From the NCBI GenBank assembly GCA_903866825.1, contig CAIPPE010000220.1, positions 1 to 48,661 on the forward strand: a stretch of DNA of 48,661 nt, in the 5' to 3' direction. The notes below the pieces were generated by a model, which saw nothing but the letters and a program-made list of their open reading frames with translations, ran no database searches and was not told the DNA's origin. The DNA is from an uncultured Methylococcaceae bacterium. GTDB taxonomy: Bacteria > Pseudomonadota > Gammaproteobacteria > Methylococcales > Methylomonadaceae. Positions within the stretch are counted from its first letter, which is position 1, and every line of letters begins with the position of its first letter. Positions 18,873 through 28,650 of the stretch are shown one piece after another. The translations under genes and the position numbers were made by a program.

Positions 18873-19746
18873 ATCCATACTGGTTACTGGCGCAAATGGA
18901 CAACTGGGTAGTGAGCTATACCAATTAAGCGCTTTGGAAAGTTCATTGACGTTTACGTTTGTTACTCGGAATGAATTGGATTTGAGTGATCCCTTATCAC
19001 TGGAGACCTGGTTTGAGGACAAACGTTTTGATGTCATTGTTAACTGTGCTGCATATACTGCGGTCGATAAAGCCGAGTCGGAACCTGAACTGGCAGCCGT
19101 GATTAATGCCACAGCTGTGGCAACATTAGCGGCACTAACGAAAAAGAGTCATAGTGCGCTGATCCATATTTCTACCGATTATGTTTTTAATGGTAAGAAC
19201 TTTAAACCTTATGTCGAATCCGACCCTGTGCAACCACAGAGTGTTTATGGACAATCCAAGCTGGAAGGCGAACAAGCACTATTGGCCGTTAATGCCCCTA
19301 AAAGCCTAATTATTAGAACCTCTTGGGTCTATTCGCAATTTGGCAATAATTTTGTTAAGACTATGTTACGCTTAGGTAAAGCGCGTGCAGAGCTGGGTGT
19401 TATCTATGATCAAGTCGGGGCACCAACGTCAGCACGCGATTTGGCTCAGGCTATTTTGGCAATTATCAAACATCCAGAGTTAGATGAAATAAGTGAGCCA
19501 GAAATTTATCATTTTAGTAATGAAGGCGTTTGCAGTTGGTATGACTTTGCCAAAGCTATCTTTGAATATTCGGGCATAAACTGTCATGTTAAGCCCATTG
19601 AGACTAAAGATTATCCAACACCCGCGACTCGTCCGCACTACAGTTTGCTGAATAAAGCAAAAATTAAACAACGCTTTGATTTAACCATTCCTTACTGGAA
19701 GGACAGTTTAAAAGACTGTCTTGATCACTTAAACGGAAATAAATAA
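18865..19746 (+). CDS. rfbD: dTDP-4-dehydrorhamnose reductase
   Basis: An NAD(P)H-dependent SDR-type reductase, the last step to dTDP-L-rhamnose. The 293-residue product has the Rossmann motif TGANGQLGSEL, VNCAAYTAVDKAESE, the STDYVFNG strand, and the catalytic YGQSKLEGE (Tyr-x-x-x-Lys). The ATG at 18865 overlaps rfbC by 8 bases. An upstream in-frame ATG at 18775 lies within rfbC and would add 30 unrelated residues. Confidence 0.96.
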   Translation: MSKSILVTGANGQLGSELYQLSALESSLTFTFVTRNELDLSDPLSLETWFEDKRFDVIVNCAAYTAVDKAESEPELAAVINATAVATLAALTKKSHSALIHISTDYVFNGKNFKPYVESDPVQPQSVYGQSKLEGEQALLAVNAPKSLIIRTSWVYSQFGNNFVKTMLRLGKARAELGVIYDQVGAPTSARDLAQAILAIIKHPELDEISEPEIYHFSNEGVCSWYDFAKAIFEYSGINCHVKPIETKDYPTPATRPHYSLLNKAKIKQRFDLTIPYWKDSLKDCLDHLNGNK

Positions 19747-20750
19747 TGACCTCTCTATTAGTAACTGGCTGTGCCGGCTTTATTGGCAGTAACTTTGTTC
19801 CGTATTATTTAGAACAGTATCCTGACGATCATATTATTAATCTTGATTTACTGACCTATGCGGGTAATTTAGATAACCTCAAAGAAATCGCCGATCACAA
19901 GCGGTACACTTTTGTAGAAGGGGATATTTGTGATCGTGCATTATTAGAACGTTTATTCGCTGAGCATGATATTCGCGGTGTTATTCATTTCGCCGCTGAG
20001 AGTCATGTCGACAATTCTATTAAGAATCCCGGCGTATTTGTGCAGACTAATGTGATTGGGACCTTTACCCTGATTGATGTTGCCTATAAATACTGGATGG
20101 AAAAATCGTTTTTATTTAAGCCCGGCTATGAAGTCTGTCGCTTTCATCATATCTCGACAGATGAAGTTTATGGCACATTGGGTGAGACAGGTTTATTTAC
20201 TGAAGCAACCGCCTATGCTCCCAATTCTCCCTATTCTGCCAGTAAGGCAGGCAGCGACTTAATCGTGCGCAGTTATTTTCATACCTATGGCATGAATACA
20301 GTGATCACTAACTGTTCGAATAATTATGGTCCTAAACAGCATAATGAAAAATTGATCCCTACCATTATTCGTAAAGCGATCGGTAATGAGGCAATTCCTA
20401 TCTATGGGGATGGTAAAAATATTCGAGACTGGCTATATGTGCTAGATCATTGTAAAGGCATTGCGCTGGTGTATCATAAAGGTAAGGTCGGAGAGGTCTA
20501 TAATATTGGTGGTCGTAACGAGCGGAATAATAACTATATTGCCGATAAGGTTTGTGAAATTTTAGATACCTTACGTCCCAAAGCGCAAGGGAGTTATAAA
20601 GAGCAACTGCAATATGTAGAAGACCGGGCTGGGCATGATAGGCGCTATGCGATTGATGCAACTAAAATTGAATCGGAACTGGGCTGGAAAGCGGATGAAA
20701 ATTTTGAAACAGGGATCGTTAAGACGGTTGAATGGTATTTAGGTAGATAA
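19746..20750 (+). CDS. rfbB: dTDP-glucose 4,6-dehydratase
   Basis: An SDR enzyme converting dTDP-glucose to the 4-keto-6-deoxy intermediate, the second step of rhamnose synthesis. The 334-residue protein has GCAGFIGSNFV, the HFAAESHVDNSI segment, HISTDEVYG, and the catalytic YSASKAGSD. It is slightly shorter than E. coli RfbB (361). It overlaps rfbD by one base (TAATG). The gene order A-C-D-B differs from the common B-D-A-C order, but all four activities are present. The product probably feeds O-antigen or exopolysaccharide synthesis elsewhere. Confidence 0.96.
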   Translation: MTSLLVTGCAGFIGSNFVPYYLEQYPDDHIINLDLLTYAGNLDNLKEIADHKRYTFVEGDICDRALLERLFAEHDIRGVIHFAAESHVDNSIKNPGVFVQTNVIGTFTLIDVAYKYWMEKSFLFKPGYEVCRFHHISTDEVYGTLGETGLFTEATAYAPNSPYSASKAGSDLIVRSYFHTYGMNTVITNCSNNYGPKQHNEKLIPTIIRKAIGNEAIPIYGDGKNIRDWLYVLDHCKGIALVYHKGKVGEVYNIGGRNERNNNYIADKVCEILDTLRPKAQGSYKEQLQYVEDRAGHDRRYAIDATKIESELGWKADENFETGIVKTVEWYLGR

Positions 20751-20811
20751 CGTTTTGCTTTGTGTGTTTGCAGTATAATTATCAGTTTTCTTTTTAGAAG
20801 GTTATAAATAG

Positions 20812-21576
20812 ATGTCCATTTCGCTTGCAGAGCTGGAAAGTGTGGTCCGAGAAGCAGGGGTTATTGCATTATCGTATTTTAAAGATTTAAAAAATGTAGG
20901 GCTTGATAAAAAGAGTCCAAGAGACTTTGTGACTGTTGCTGATATTGCGGTAGAAGCTTTCTTAAAGAAAACATTGACAGCAAGCTATCCAGAGTTTGGT
21001 TTTTGGGGTGAAGAAAGTGGCCAGTCAGCTAACCAAACCAATCGTTGGATTGTAGATCCTATTGACGGAACGCATTCTTTTTCAAGAGGACAATACTTTT
21101 GGTCTATCAGTGTGGCGCTTGAACTCAATAATGAAATAGTGATAGGTGCAGTCTATGCACCAGCTCTCAATGATTATTACTGTGCAGCACTGGGTAAAGG
21201 GGCGTTTAAAAATGGTCTGGCAATCCAGGTTTCGGACGAAAGTGATTTAGAAGATGCAATGGTAGCAACAGGATTTGCCTGTCTAAGAGCTTATTTAACA
21301 GATAATAATCTGGCTCGTTTTGGAAGAATTGCCCAGCATACAACCGGGCAACGTCGTTTTGGTTCTGCTGCGATGGATTTATGTCTGGTGGCTGATGGTC
21401 AGGTTGATGCCTTCTGGGAACAGGAATTAAATCTTTATGATGTAGCAGCTGGTGCTTTAATAGCCAAAGAAGCGGGTGCGACAGTCACTGATTTTAAGGG
21501 TAATGAAGGGATCTTTCCAAAGCAAATACTTTCGACTAATGGAAAAATCTTAAGTCAAATTCTTGCCCTTATGTAA
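20812..21576 (+). CDS. Inositol monophosphatase-family phosphatase
   Basis: A 254-residue Mg-dependent, lithium-sensitive-type phosphatase. Metal-binding motifs are GEES (66-69) and DPIDGT (82-87); the C-terminal motif is LYDVAAGALIAKEAG, where the Asp is kept and the usual Trp is replaced by Tyr. Family members include SuhB, CysQ and histidinol-phosphatase HisN. The short length, DPIDGTHSF and FWSISVAL are closest to the HisN type, so histidinol-phosphate is a possible substrate, but no his genes are nearby. Possible substrates remain inositol phosphate, histidinol phosphate or another sugar phosphate. Confidence 0.85.
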   Translation: MSISLAELESVVREAGVIALSYFKDLKNVGLDKKSPRDFVTVADIAVEAFLKKTLTASYPEFGFWGEESGQSANQTNRWIVDPIDGTHSFSRGQYFWSISVALELNNEIVIGAVYAPALNDYYCAALGKGAFKNGLAIQVSDESDLEDAMVATGFACLRAYLTDNNLARFGRIAQHTTGQRRFGSAAMDLCLVADGQVDAFWEQELNLYDVAAGALIAKEAGATVTDFKGNEGIFPKQILSTNGKILSQILALM

Positions 21577-21660
21577 TAATTCCTGAAGAAACTATATCAT
21601 AAAAGGCTTTATTTTAAAGGCTTTTGATATAACGTAAGGGTTTTCCTGTATTTTTGTCTC

Positions 21661-21918
21661 ATTTGTAGGTTAAAATAGGCGGCTTTCGAAGCTGTACGAG
21701 TGAGCGGCGATGGTGACTGATAAAGGCCACCTCACTTGGCTTGAGTTACCTAGCAGTATCCGACATGATTCATCCATGCCTTGCCGCTACGGTCATAGGT
21801 TAATGTGACTGTGTTTTAAGTGTAAGGACTCTCATGGCCCCAGTACGAACCCTCCTGAGTTGATACTCAAGTGAGGTCACCAAAAAGTTTTTTATATGTC
21901 CAACTTTAGAGTAAAAAC
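21661..21918 (+). promoter_or_regulatory. Candidate structured RNA leader of the EF-G gene
   Basis: The 342-base gap before the EF-G gene has no reading frame but strong pairing potential. A 10-base segment ACCTCACTTG (21729-21738) is perfectly complementary to CAAGTGAGGT (21868-21877). GGTGAC (21712-21717) is complementary to GTCACC (21876-21881), which overlaps the same 3' arm. A small hairpin TGAGT-TGAT-ACTCA lies at 21856-21868 inside this domain. A T-run (21888-21893) follows the 3' arm, so competing structures could control readthrough. I tried known classes (fluoride, lysine, M-box, cobalamin, hammerhead) and none fits. The first part of the gap (21577-21660) shows only a direct repeat of AAAGGCTTT. 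Confidence 0.35.
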
Positions 21919-24006
21919 ATGACAGATTTAGCGCTTTACAGAAACATTGGTATCTTCGCTCACGTTGATGCTGGTAAAACAACTACTACCGAGCGAATTT
22001 TAAAGCTTACTGGTAAAATTCATAAAATCGGTGAGGTTCATGATGGTGAAACGACTACCGACTTTATGGATCAAGAACGTGAGCGTGGCATTACCATTCA
22101 GTCAGCGGCAACAACCTGTTTCTGGAAAGATCACCGTTTTAACATTATTGATACCCCAGGTCACGTTGATTTTACTATCGAAGTTTATCGTTCTTTAAAA
22201 GTATTAGACGGTGGTATCGGTGTTTTCTGTGGTTCAGGTGGTGTAGAACCGCAATCAGAAACTAACTGGCGTTATGCGAATGACTCTAAAGTTGCCCGTG
22301 TTATCTATATCAACAAACTAGACCGTATCGGTGCTGACTTCTACCGTGTTGTTAAACAGGTTGAAAATGTATTAGGTGCTGTACCTGTCGTAATGACTCT
22401 GCCTATCGGTAGAGAAGACGAATTTAGTGGCGTTGTTGATTTATTAACTGAAAAAGCATGGATTTGGGATAACTCAGGTGACCCAATGAACTATGTGATT
22501 CAGGATATTCCAGCTGATTTAGTTGAAACAGCTAAAGAATGGCGTGAAAAATTAATTGATCAAGTGGCTGACCAATATGATGACGTTATGGAAGCCTATC
22601 TGGAAGGTGAAACACCTGATATTGAAACATTAAAACGTTGTTTACGTAAAGGTACTATCAATCTTGACTTCTTCCCAACTTTCTGTGGATCATCTTTCAA
22701 AAACAAAGGTGTACAGTTAGTTCTTGACGGCGTTATCGATTACTTGCCTTCACCAACAGAAGTTAACCCACAACCAGAAGTTGATTTGGAAGGTAACCCA
22801 ACCGGTAATTTTGCAATTGTTGATGCAGATAAGCCTTTACGCGCTTTAGCATTCAAAATTATGGATGACCGTTTTGGCGCTTTAACTTTCTTACGTATTT
22901 ACTCTGGTAAGTTAGAAAAAGGAACGTCTGTACTCAATACCTTTACGGGTAAAACAGAACGTATTGGTCGTATAGTTGAAATGCATGCGGATACACGTAA
23001 TGAATTAGAATCTGCTCAAGCAGGTGATATTGTTGCTGTATTAGGTATGAAGAACGTACAGACAGGTCACACGTTATGTGACCCCAAATTCCCTGCAACA
23101 TTAGAGCCAATGGTATTCCCTGATCCCGTTATCTCTTTGGCGATTACGCCTAAAGATAAAGGTGCTTCTGAAAAGATGGGTATTGCTTTGGGTAAAATGA
23201 TCCAGGAAGATCCTTCTTTCCATGTTGAAACTGATGAAGACAGTGGCGAAACCATTTTGAAAGGAATGGGTGAGTTGCATCTTGATATTAAGGTTGATAT
23301 CTTAAGACGTACGCATGGTGTTGACGTTATCGTAGGTAAACCACAAGTAGCTTACCGCGAAACGATTACCAAGTCGGTTGAAGATGAATACACCCATAAG
23401 AAACAATCAGGTGGTTCTGGTCAATACGGTAAAATCAACTACATTATCCAACCAGGCGAGCCAGGTTCAGGTTTCGTATTTGAGTCTGCGGTTACTGGTG
23501 GTAACGTTCCTCGTGAATATTGGCCAGCGGTTGAAAAAGGCTTTAAGAGCATGTTGGATAAAGGTGTGCTTGCGGGCTTCCCTTGCTTGGACTTTAAAGT
23601 TATCTTGACTGACGGTGCGTTCCACGCGGTTGACTCATCTGCGATTGCTTTCGAAATTGCAGCTAAAGCTGCTTTCCGTCAATCTATTCCAAAAGCGGGC
23701 CCACAATTAATTGAGCCTATCATGGCGGTAGATACCTTTACACCATCTGATCACGTAGGTGATGTTATCGGTGATCTTAACCGTCGTCGTGGTATGATCA
23801 AATCACAAGATCCAGGTGTAACCGGTGTACGTATTAAATCGGATGTACCGTTGAGTGAAATGTTTGGTTATATCGGTGACTTACGTACCATGACCTCAGG
23901 TCGTGGACAATTCTCTATGGAATTCTCACACTACTTACCTTGTCCAAAGAACGTAGCGGACGAAGTCATTAAAGAAGTCAACGAACGTAACGCTAAAAAG
24001 AAATAA
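21919..24006 (+). CDS. fusA2: Elongation factor G, stand-alone EF-G II type
   Basis: A translational GTPase of 695 residues with all five EF-G domains. G motifs: [12 protein letters not shown] (G1), [14 protein letters not shown] (G2), DTPGH (G3), NKLD (G4). Later segments include GMGELHLDI (domain III) and [21 protein letters not shown] (domain IV). The sequence around [18 protein letters not shown] matches the second EF-G paralogue found in Vibrio and related gammaproteobacteria rather than the str-operon copy. No rpsL/rpsG/tuf genes flank it. The codon choice is noticeably more biased than its neighbours (frequent GGT, CGT, AAA), suggesting high expression. A long leader precedes it and a strong terminator follows. 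Confidence 0.93.
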   Translation: MTDLALYRNIGIFAHVDAGKTTTTERILKLTGKIHKIGEVHDGETTTDFMDQERERGITIQSAATTCFWKDHRFNIIDTPGHVDFTIEVYRSLKVLDGGIGVFCGSGGVEPQSETNWRYANDSKVARVIYINKLDRIGADFYRVVKQVENVLGAVPVVMTLPIGREDEFSGVVDLLTEKAWIWDNSGDPMNYVIQDIPADLVETAKEWREKLIDQVADQYDDVMEAYLEGETPDIETLKRCLRKGTINLDFFPTFCGSSFKNKGVQLVLDGVIDYLPSPTEVNPQPEVDLEGNPTGNFAIVDADKPLRALAFKIMDDRFGALTFLRIYSGKLEKGTSVLNTFTGKTERIGRIVEMHADTRNELESAQAGDIVAVLGMKNVQTGHTLCDPKFPATLEPMVFPDPVISLAITPKDKGASEKMGIALGKMIQEDPSFHVETDEDSGETILKGMGELHLDIKVDILRRTHGVDVIVGKPQVAYRETITKSVEDEYTHKKQSGGSGQYGKINYIIQPGEPGSGFVFESAVTGGNVPREYWPAVEKGFKSMLDKGVLAGFPCLDFKVILTDGAFHAVDSSAIAFEIAAKAAFRQSIPKAGPQLIEPIMAVDTFTPSDHVGDVIGDLNRRRGMIKSQDPGVTGVRIKSDVPLSEMFGYIGDLRTMTSGRGQFSMEFSHYLPCPKNVADEVIKEVNERNAKKK

Positions 24007-24024
24007 TCAAGCTTAAAACAAAAT

Positions 24025-24062
24025 AAAAAAGCTGGGCAGATAGTATCTGTCCGGCCTTTTTT
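24025..24062. terminator. Bidirectional terminator between EF-G and recN
   Basis: A near-perfect hairpin: A-run, GCTGGGCAGATA, a short loop, TCTGTCCGGC, and a T-run of seven. Because it has an A-run on one side and a T-run on the other, it can stop both the EF-G transcript and the convergent nadK-recN transcript, whose stop codon is 10 bases away. Confidence 0.9.
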
Positions 24063-24071
24063 AAATTAATT

Positions 24072-25754
24072 TCAATGAGCACAGGAAGTCGCTTGATCTA
24101 ACATCTCTTTAGCATGAGCCAAGGTATTGGCTGTGATCGTCACCCCGCCTAACATGCGGGCAATTTCTTCTATGCGTTCATTTTCAGTCAATAAGCGGAC
24201 ATTTGAAGAAGTTATATCTGTTTTATTATTTTTTTCTACGTAGAGGTGATGATGTGCCTGTGCGGCTACCTGTGCTAAGTGAGTCACACACATGACTTGT
24301 CGATTTAGGCTCAAACTACGTAATTTTTGCCCGACAATTTCAGCAACGCCCCCGCCGATGCCCGAATCCACCTCATCAAAGATGAGAGTGGGTGTGGTTC
24401 TATCGTTAGAAGTCGTTACCTGGATGGCTAAACTAATGCGCGATAATTCTCCTCCTGATGCGACTTTAGCCAGAGATTTAGGTGGCAGGCCAGGGTTGGC
24501 ACTGATTAAGAATTCGATTTTATCTTTACCATTCATTTTGGGTGTATCACTACCAAAATCACTTAACGAAACCACAAACTCACCTTGCGGCATGCCCAAT
24601 TCCTTGATCATATCAGAAATTTGTATTTGTAATCTCTGACCAGCCAAGCGTCGTTGTTCTGTCAGTTGTGCGGCCAATTGATGATATTGGGCTAGTAGTC
24701 GAGCAGTATCAGCGGTCAATATCTCAATTCGCTCACCACTATGGGTCAATGCATCTAGCTCGGTTTCTAGTTTATCAACCAACTGGGGCAGTTCATTAGG
24801 GCTGATGTGATGTTTTCTGCTTAAGTTTTGAATAACACCCATTTGGCTTTCAATGACATCCAAGCGTTGAGGATCGACTTCTTGAGACTTTAAAAAACGT
24901 CTTAACTGAATCGCTGCTTCTTCGGTTTGAATTTGGGCCTCAGTCAGGAGATTACAAATCTCTGTCAATTCGGGTGCAAATCGGGCCAGATGGTTTAAGT
25001 CATGTATACAATGATTCAATAGCTGGTTAACAGACGCATGATCATTCTCGTACAGGATATCAACCTGGGCTTGTCCTGTACTTAAAATCTGCCCAAGATT
25101 AGCTTGTTTACTGTGTTCTTCCAATAAAGCCGCATAATTAAAGTTGGCTAAATCCAGTTGTTGTAACTCTTCAATTTGATATCGTAATAATTCCTCACGT
25201 TCAGATTGATCTGTACTGGCTTTAATCAAATTAGCCAACTCTTTTTGAGTCAATTGCCATTCTTTACAACAGGTATTAACTTGATCTAACAGCACCTGGT
25301 CTTTCGCAAAGGCATCTAATAGACGGCGTTGCTCATCACTATTAAGCAGTGTCAGATGGGCATGTTGACCATGAATTTCTACTAACTGGGCACTGAGTTC
25401 CTGTAAAAAGGGTAAGGTAACCGGGCGATTATTAATATAGGCTTTAGAGCGCCCATCCTGATTGATAATCCGGCGAATTAAACACTGTTGCTCATCATCG
25501 AGTTCACGATCAATCAGCCATTGCTGAACCTTGGGAGCAAAGCTTAAATCAAATTCAAGATTAACCTCAGCCCGTTTACTTTCGGGACGAACATAACCAG
25601 AATCAGCTCTATCGCCGAGAGCCAAGCCTAAAGCGGTTAACAGGATAGATTTACCCGCACCGGTTTCGCCCGTTAATACTGACATACCTTTATCGAGATC
25701 AAGGTTTAAAGATTTAACAACTGCAAGGTCAATGATAGTTAGATTTAATAACAT
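24072..25754 (-). CDS. recN: DNA repair protein RecN
   Basis: An SMC-like ATPase of 560 residues that takes part in double-strand break repair. Walker A GETGAGKSIL is near the N-terminus. It is followed by a long coiled-coil middle (about residues 150-360), the ABC signature ASGGELSRISLA, Walker B PTLIFDEVDSGIGGGVAEIVG, and the H-loop VTHLAQVAAQAH. I chose the ATG at 25754 because it gives the conserved MLLNLTIIDLAVV start; a GTG at 25775 would add seven residues and overlap nadK. The nadK-recN adjacency (4 bases) is conserved in gammaproteobacteria. In E. coli recN is LexA-controlled, but no LexA box is visible in this tight junction. Confidence 0.96.
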   Translation of the reverse strand: MLLNLTIIDLAVVKSLNLDLDKGMSVLTGETGAGKSILLTALGLALGDRADSGYVRPESKRAEVNLEFDLSFAPKVQQWLIDRELDDEQQCLIRRIINQDGRSKAYINNRPVTLPFLQELSAQLVEIHGQHAHLTLLNSDEQRRLLDAFAKDQVLLDQVNTCCKEWQLTQKELANLIKASTDQSEREELLRYQIEELQQLDLANFNYAALLEEHSKQANLGQILSTGQAQVDILYENDHASVNQLLNHCIHDLNHLARFAPELTEICNLLTEAQIQTEEAAIQLRRFLKSQEVDPQRLDVIESQMGVIQNLSRKHHISPNELPQLVDKLETELDALTHSGERIEILTADTARLLAQYHQLAAQLTEQRRLAGQRLQIQISDMIKELGMPQGEFVVSLSDFGSDTPKMNGKDKIEFLISANPGLPPKSLAKVASGGELSRISLAIQVTTSNDRTTPTLIFDEVDSGIGGGVAEIVGQKLRSLSLNRQVMCVTHLAQVAAQAHHHLYVEKNNKTDITSSNVRLLTENERIEEIARMLGGVTITANTLAHAKEMLDQATSCAH

Positions 25755-25758
25755 AGCG

Positions 25759-26643
25759 TTAACTGTGGTAACCACTGCTCCAGTTTAATTTATTTCTAAG
25801 GATTTGAAAGAAGTCATGATCTTCAGGATGTAGAATTCGAATAGGTAAGGGTTCTTTCTTTATCAAAATTTTATCACTGATCAATACGTCAGGAATTTCA
25901 ATATGATCACAAGTGACCAAGGCATTAATTTGTTTGGTTTGTAAAAAGCTAATTTCAATCTCAGCCGAATCGTGTATTACGATTGGACGATTCGATAAAG
26001 TGTGGGGATTAAGTGGTACCAAAACAAGTGCATTTAAAGATGGATACAAAATAGGTCCACCCGCAGATAAGGAGTAGGCCGTTGAACCGGTTGGCGTTGA
26101 TATGATTAAACCATCAGAGCGCTGAGAATTTAAAAAAACGCCATTTATTTTTGTTACAATTTCAATCATGCTAGGAGTAACCCAGCGCAGAATTGCGACT
26201 TCGTTGACGGCTGTTTCTTCGTGGATAACCTGATTGTCGCGGATGATTTTGGCACGTAATAAATACCGTTGTTCTTCAGTATAATGCCCTTTCAATATCC
26301 GATGTAATTTGGCGGGTAGCTCATTCGGGGAAATATCCACTAAAAACCCCAGACGCCCCAGATTGATTCCGATTAAGGGAATGTTGTAATTAACAATGGC
26401 TCTAGCCGCAGCTAAAAATGTACCATCGCCACCAACGGCAATAACCAAATCACAATACCGGCCTAATCTGTCCAGTGAACAGGCGGTAACGGTATGATTG
26501 GGTATGAACTGGGCACTGTCTTCAGCAACATAGATGTTATATTGTTCTTGTTTAAGGTAGGAGTACAGTGCTGATAGCGTCTCAGTAATTTCTGGATTGC
26601 TGGGTTTTCCTACAATCCCTATATTTTTAAAACATGCTTTCAT
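25759..26643 (-). CDS. nadK: NAD kinase
   Basis: ATP-dependent NAD kinase that makes NADP+. The 294-residue protein has the GGDG motif at 71-74 (GGDGTFLAAAR), NLGRLGFL, an NEVAI strand, and the glycine-rich SDGLIISTPTGSTAYSLSAGGPI segment. Length and motifs match the bacterial family (about 290). It is the first gene of the nadK-recN pair. The start ATG at 26643 is the only sensible one for the MKACFKNIGIVGKP N-terminus. Confidence 0.97.
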   Translation of the reverse strand: MKACFKNIGIVGKPSNPEITETLSALYSYLKQEQYNIYVAEDSAQFIPNHTVTACSLDRLGRYCDLVIAVGGDGTFLAAARAIVNYNIPLIGINLGRLGFLVDISPNELPAKLHRILKGHYTEEQRYLLRAKIIRDNQVIHEETAVNEVAILRWVTPSMIEIVTKINGVFLNSQRSDGLIISTPTGSTAYSLSAGGPILYPSLNALVLVPLNPHTLSNRPIVIHDSAEIEISFLQTKQINALVTCDHIEIPDVLISDKILIKKEPLPIRILHPEDHDFFQILRNKLNWSSGYHS

Positions 26644-26882
26644 TATCGAGTGATAGTTAGTGAAAGGTTAATTATACAAATAGTCCGTTTGCTTGATGAT
26701 ATTACAGGTTTATAAGGCTCTATTTACTTTACAGGGTATCAGCTTAAGCCACTTCTAGAGATAAAACCATTATAATTATTAATTTCAGGTACAAAATACC
26801 CAATACGCTTGTGATTAAGTTATTTTGGGTTAGTGTATTCAATTTATTGGACTGAGTGGTGAACTTTTGAGCAGCTATAAAC

Positions 26883-28061
26883 ATGATAGAAGTTGATGTC
26901 ATTATCATCGGAGCAGGTGCCTCGGGTTTGATGTGTGCTATCGAAGCAGGTAAGCGGGGGCGAAAAGTTCTGGTACTGGATCATGCGAACAAAGCTGGAA
27001 AAAAGATCCTGATGTCTGGAGGAGGGCGGTGTAATTTTACCAATTACACGATAGAACCGAATCATTACCTGTCCAATAATCCGCATTTTTGCAAGTCTGC
27101 GCTCAGTCGCTACACACAATGGGATTTTTTAGCACTAATCGCCAAATATCAAATTGCCTTTCATGAGCGTGAACATGGACAGCTATTTTGTAATGAGAGT
27201 GCAAAAGATATTCTTGGACTCTTGCTGCAGGAGTGTTTAGAAGCTGGGGTCGTTATTCAATTGAATACAACCATAGACACTATTACATTAATAGGAGATC
27301 AGTTTCATCTTAAGACGTCTCAAGGCATTTATCAAAGTCAGTCCTTAGTTGTAGCAACCGGTGGCTTATCAATTCCTAAAATAGGGGCAACACCACTGGG
27401 CTATAAAATAGCGCAGCAGTTTGGGATTTCTGTGCTTCCTACTCGCGCCGGCCTGGTACCTTTTACCTTGCAACCCAGCGATAAAGAGCAGTTTTCTGCG
27501 CTATCAGGCATTGCCGTGCCCTGTATTGTCAGTAATGATCGTCAGCAATTTAAAGGAAATGTGTTATTTACTCATCGCGGCTTAAGTGGTCCGGCGATAT
27601 TACAGATATCCTCCTATTGGCTAGCCGGAGAATTTATCGAGATTAATTTGCTGCCTGATATTGATTTAGAAACCCATTTAAAAGAAACCCGCCAGCAAAA
27701 AGTGAAGAGCAGTTTAAAAACGATTCTGGATCAACATTTACCTAAGCGTCTGATTACCTGTTTAATACCAGAGGAGTTGCTGAATCTGACTATGCCTGAT
27801 TTATCAGATCGGCTGATCCAGTTGGTGGCCAGTCAATTACATCAATGGACGATTAAACCTAATGGTACAGAAGGCTATCGAACTGCTGAAGTAACTTTGG
27901 GGGGAATTGACTGTAATGCGTTGTCGTCTAAAACAATGGGAAGCAAGCAAGTACTTGGTTTGTATTTTATAGGTGAGGTTGTGGATGTCACTGGCTGGTT
28001 AGGGGGCTACAATTTTCAGTGGGCCTGGTCATCTGCTTGGTGTGCAGGACAGTATGTGTAA
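26883..28061 (+). CDS. HI0933-family FAD-dependent flavoprotein (YhiN-like)
   Basis: A 392-residue protein of the HI0933/YhiN/BaiN family. N-terminal FAD-binding motif IIIGAGASGLMCAIEAG, then GKKILMSGGGRCNFTN, the family signature with the GGGRCN loop. Further features are VVATGGLSIPKIGATPLGYKIA, FTHRGLSGPAILQIS, and the C-terminal FIGEVVDVTGWLGGYNFQWAWSSAW that closes the FAD site. BaiN was described as a bile-acid reductase in gut bacteria; in free-living proteobacteria the substrate is unknown. It is divergent from nadK across a 240-base gap in which I see no clear operator. Confidence 0.93.
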   Translation: MIEVDVIIIGAGASGLMCAIEAGKRGRKVLVLDHANKAGKKILMSGGGRCNFTNYTIEPNHYLSNNPHFCKSALSRYTQWDFLALIAKYQIAFHEREHGQLFCNESAKDILGLLLQECLEAGVVIQLNTTIDTITLIGDQFHLKTSQGIYQSQSLVVATGGLSIPKIGATPLGYKIAQQFGISVLPTRAGLVPFTLQPSDKEQFSALSGIAVPCIVSNDRQQFKGNVLFTHRGLSGPAILQISSYWLAGEFIEINLLPDIDLETHLKETRQQKVKSSLKTILDQHLPKRLITCLIPEELLNLTMPDLSDRLIQLVASQLHQWTIKPNGTEGYRTAEVTLGGIDCNALSSKTMGSKQVLGLYFIGEVVDVTGWLGGYNFQWAWSSAWCAGQYV

Positions 28062-28650
28062 TGCAATTTACAGCATTTAAAGCTTCTGTTATGCTTATGG
28101 CAGTGCGACACGAAGGCGGAATAGAGCAAGAAGTCCTGCTGCATAAGTGATGAGAGAGGGCCTCTAGAAATAACCCCTACTTGGCATAGGTTTCTACACA
28201 GCTTAAAGTAGGGAAAATGGTATTATGTGCCATGAATAAAAAAATCATTAGTAGAGAAATCGGTCCATGCTTAGCAAAACGTTACCAACAGTTGCTAGCT
28301 GGCTATACACAGACAACAGAGAGATCTTAAACAGGTTCTAAGGTTCGGAGGTGAATGTTAGCGGGTGCTTATTTGCGGGGTGTGAGTTGATCCCCTGGCT
28401 GGTTTGATTATAGAGGTTATTGATTTAAAACCCGATGAAGATGTGAATTAAATATTTTTATTTTAGTGATTCAATAACTGGATCGTGCTGATATTTTAAA
28501 GTCACCTGATTTGATGAAATAGTACGTGCTAAATGCCAACAATACTTAGAAACATGTTGTAATGTTTATGCTAAATTTTTTGGCAGAGCTTTACTCAACT
28601 GATTTTTTTGGGATTATATTAAAATTCTCTACTTTAAAATGTACTCATCT
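28062..28650. other. Gene-poor, degraded intergenic region
   Basis: About 590 bases with no convincing gene. A 32-codon frame at 28232-28330 has no recognisable homology in my reading and is probably fortuitous or a relic. The paired segments CCCTACTT and AAGTAGGG near 28168-28215 could form a weak hairpin. Together with the deleted IS element that follows, this looks like a decaying insertion hotspot. Confidence 0.5.

Noticed and set aside
21661-21918. Possible known riboswitch (fluoride, M-box, lysine, cobalamin) or hammerhead ribozyme in the EF-G leader.
   Set aside because: Single motifs such as GGCGATGGTG or CTGATAA look suggestive, but the conserved cores of those classes are not present.
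28232-28330. A 32-codon frame beginning MNKKIISREIG in the gap before the ISAs1 relic.
   Set aside because: No ribosome-binding site, no family resemblance, and embedded in degraded sequence; not called as a gene.
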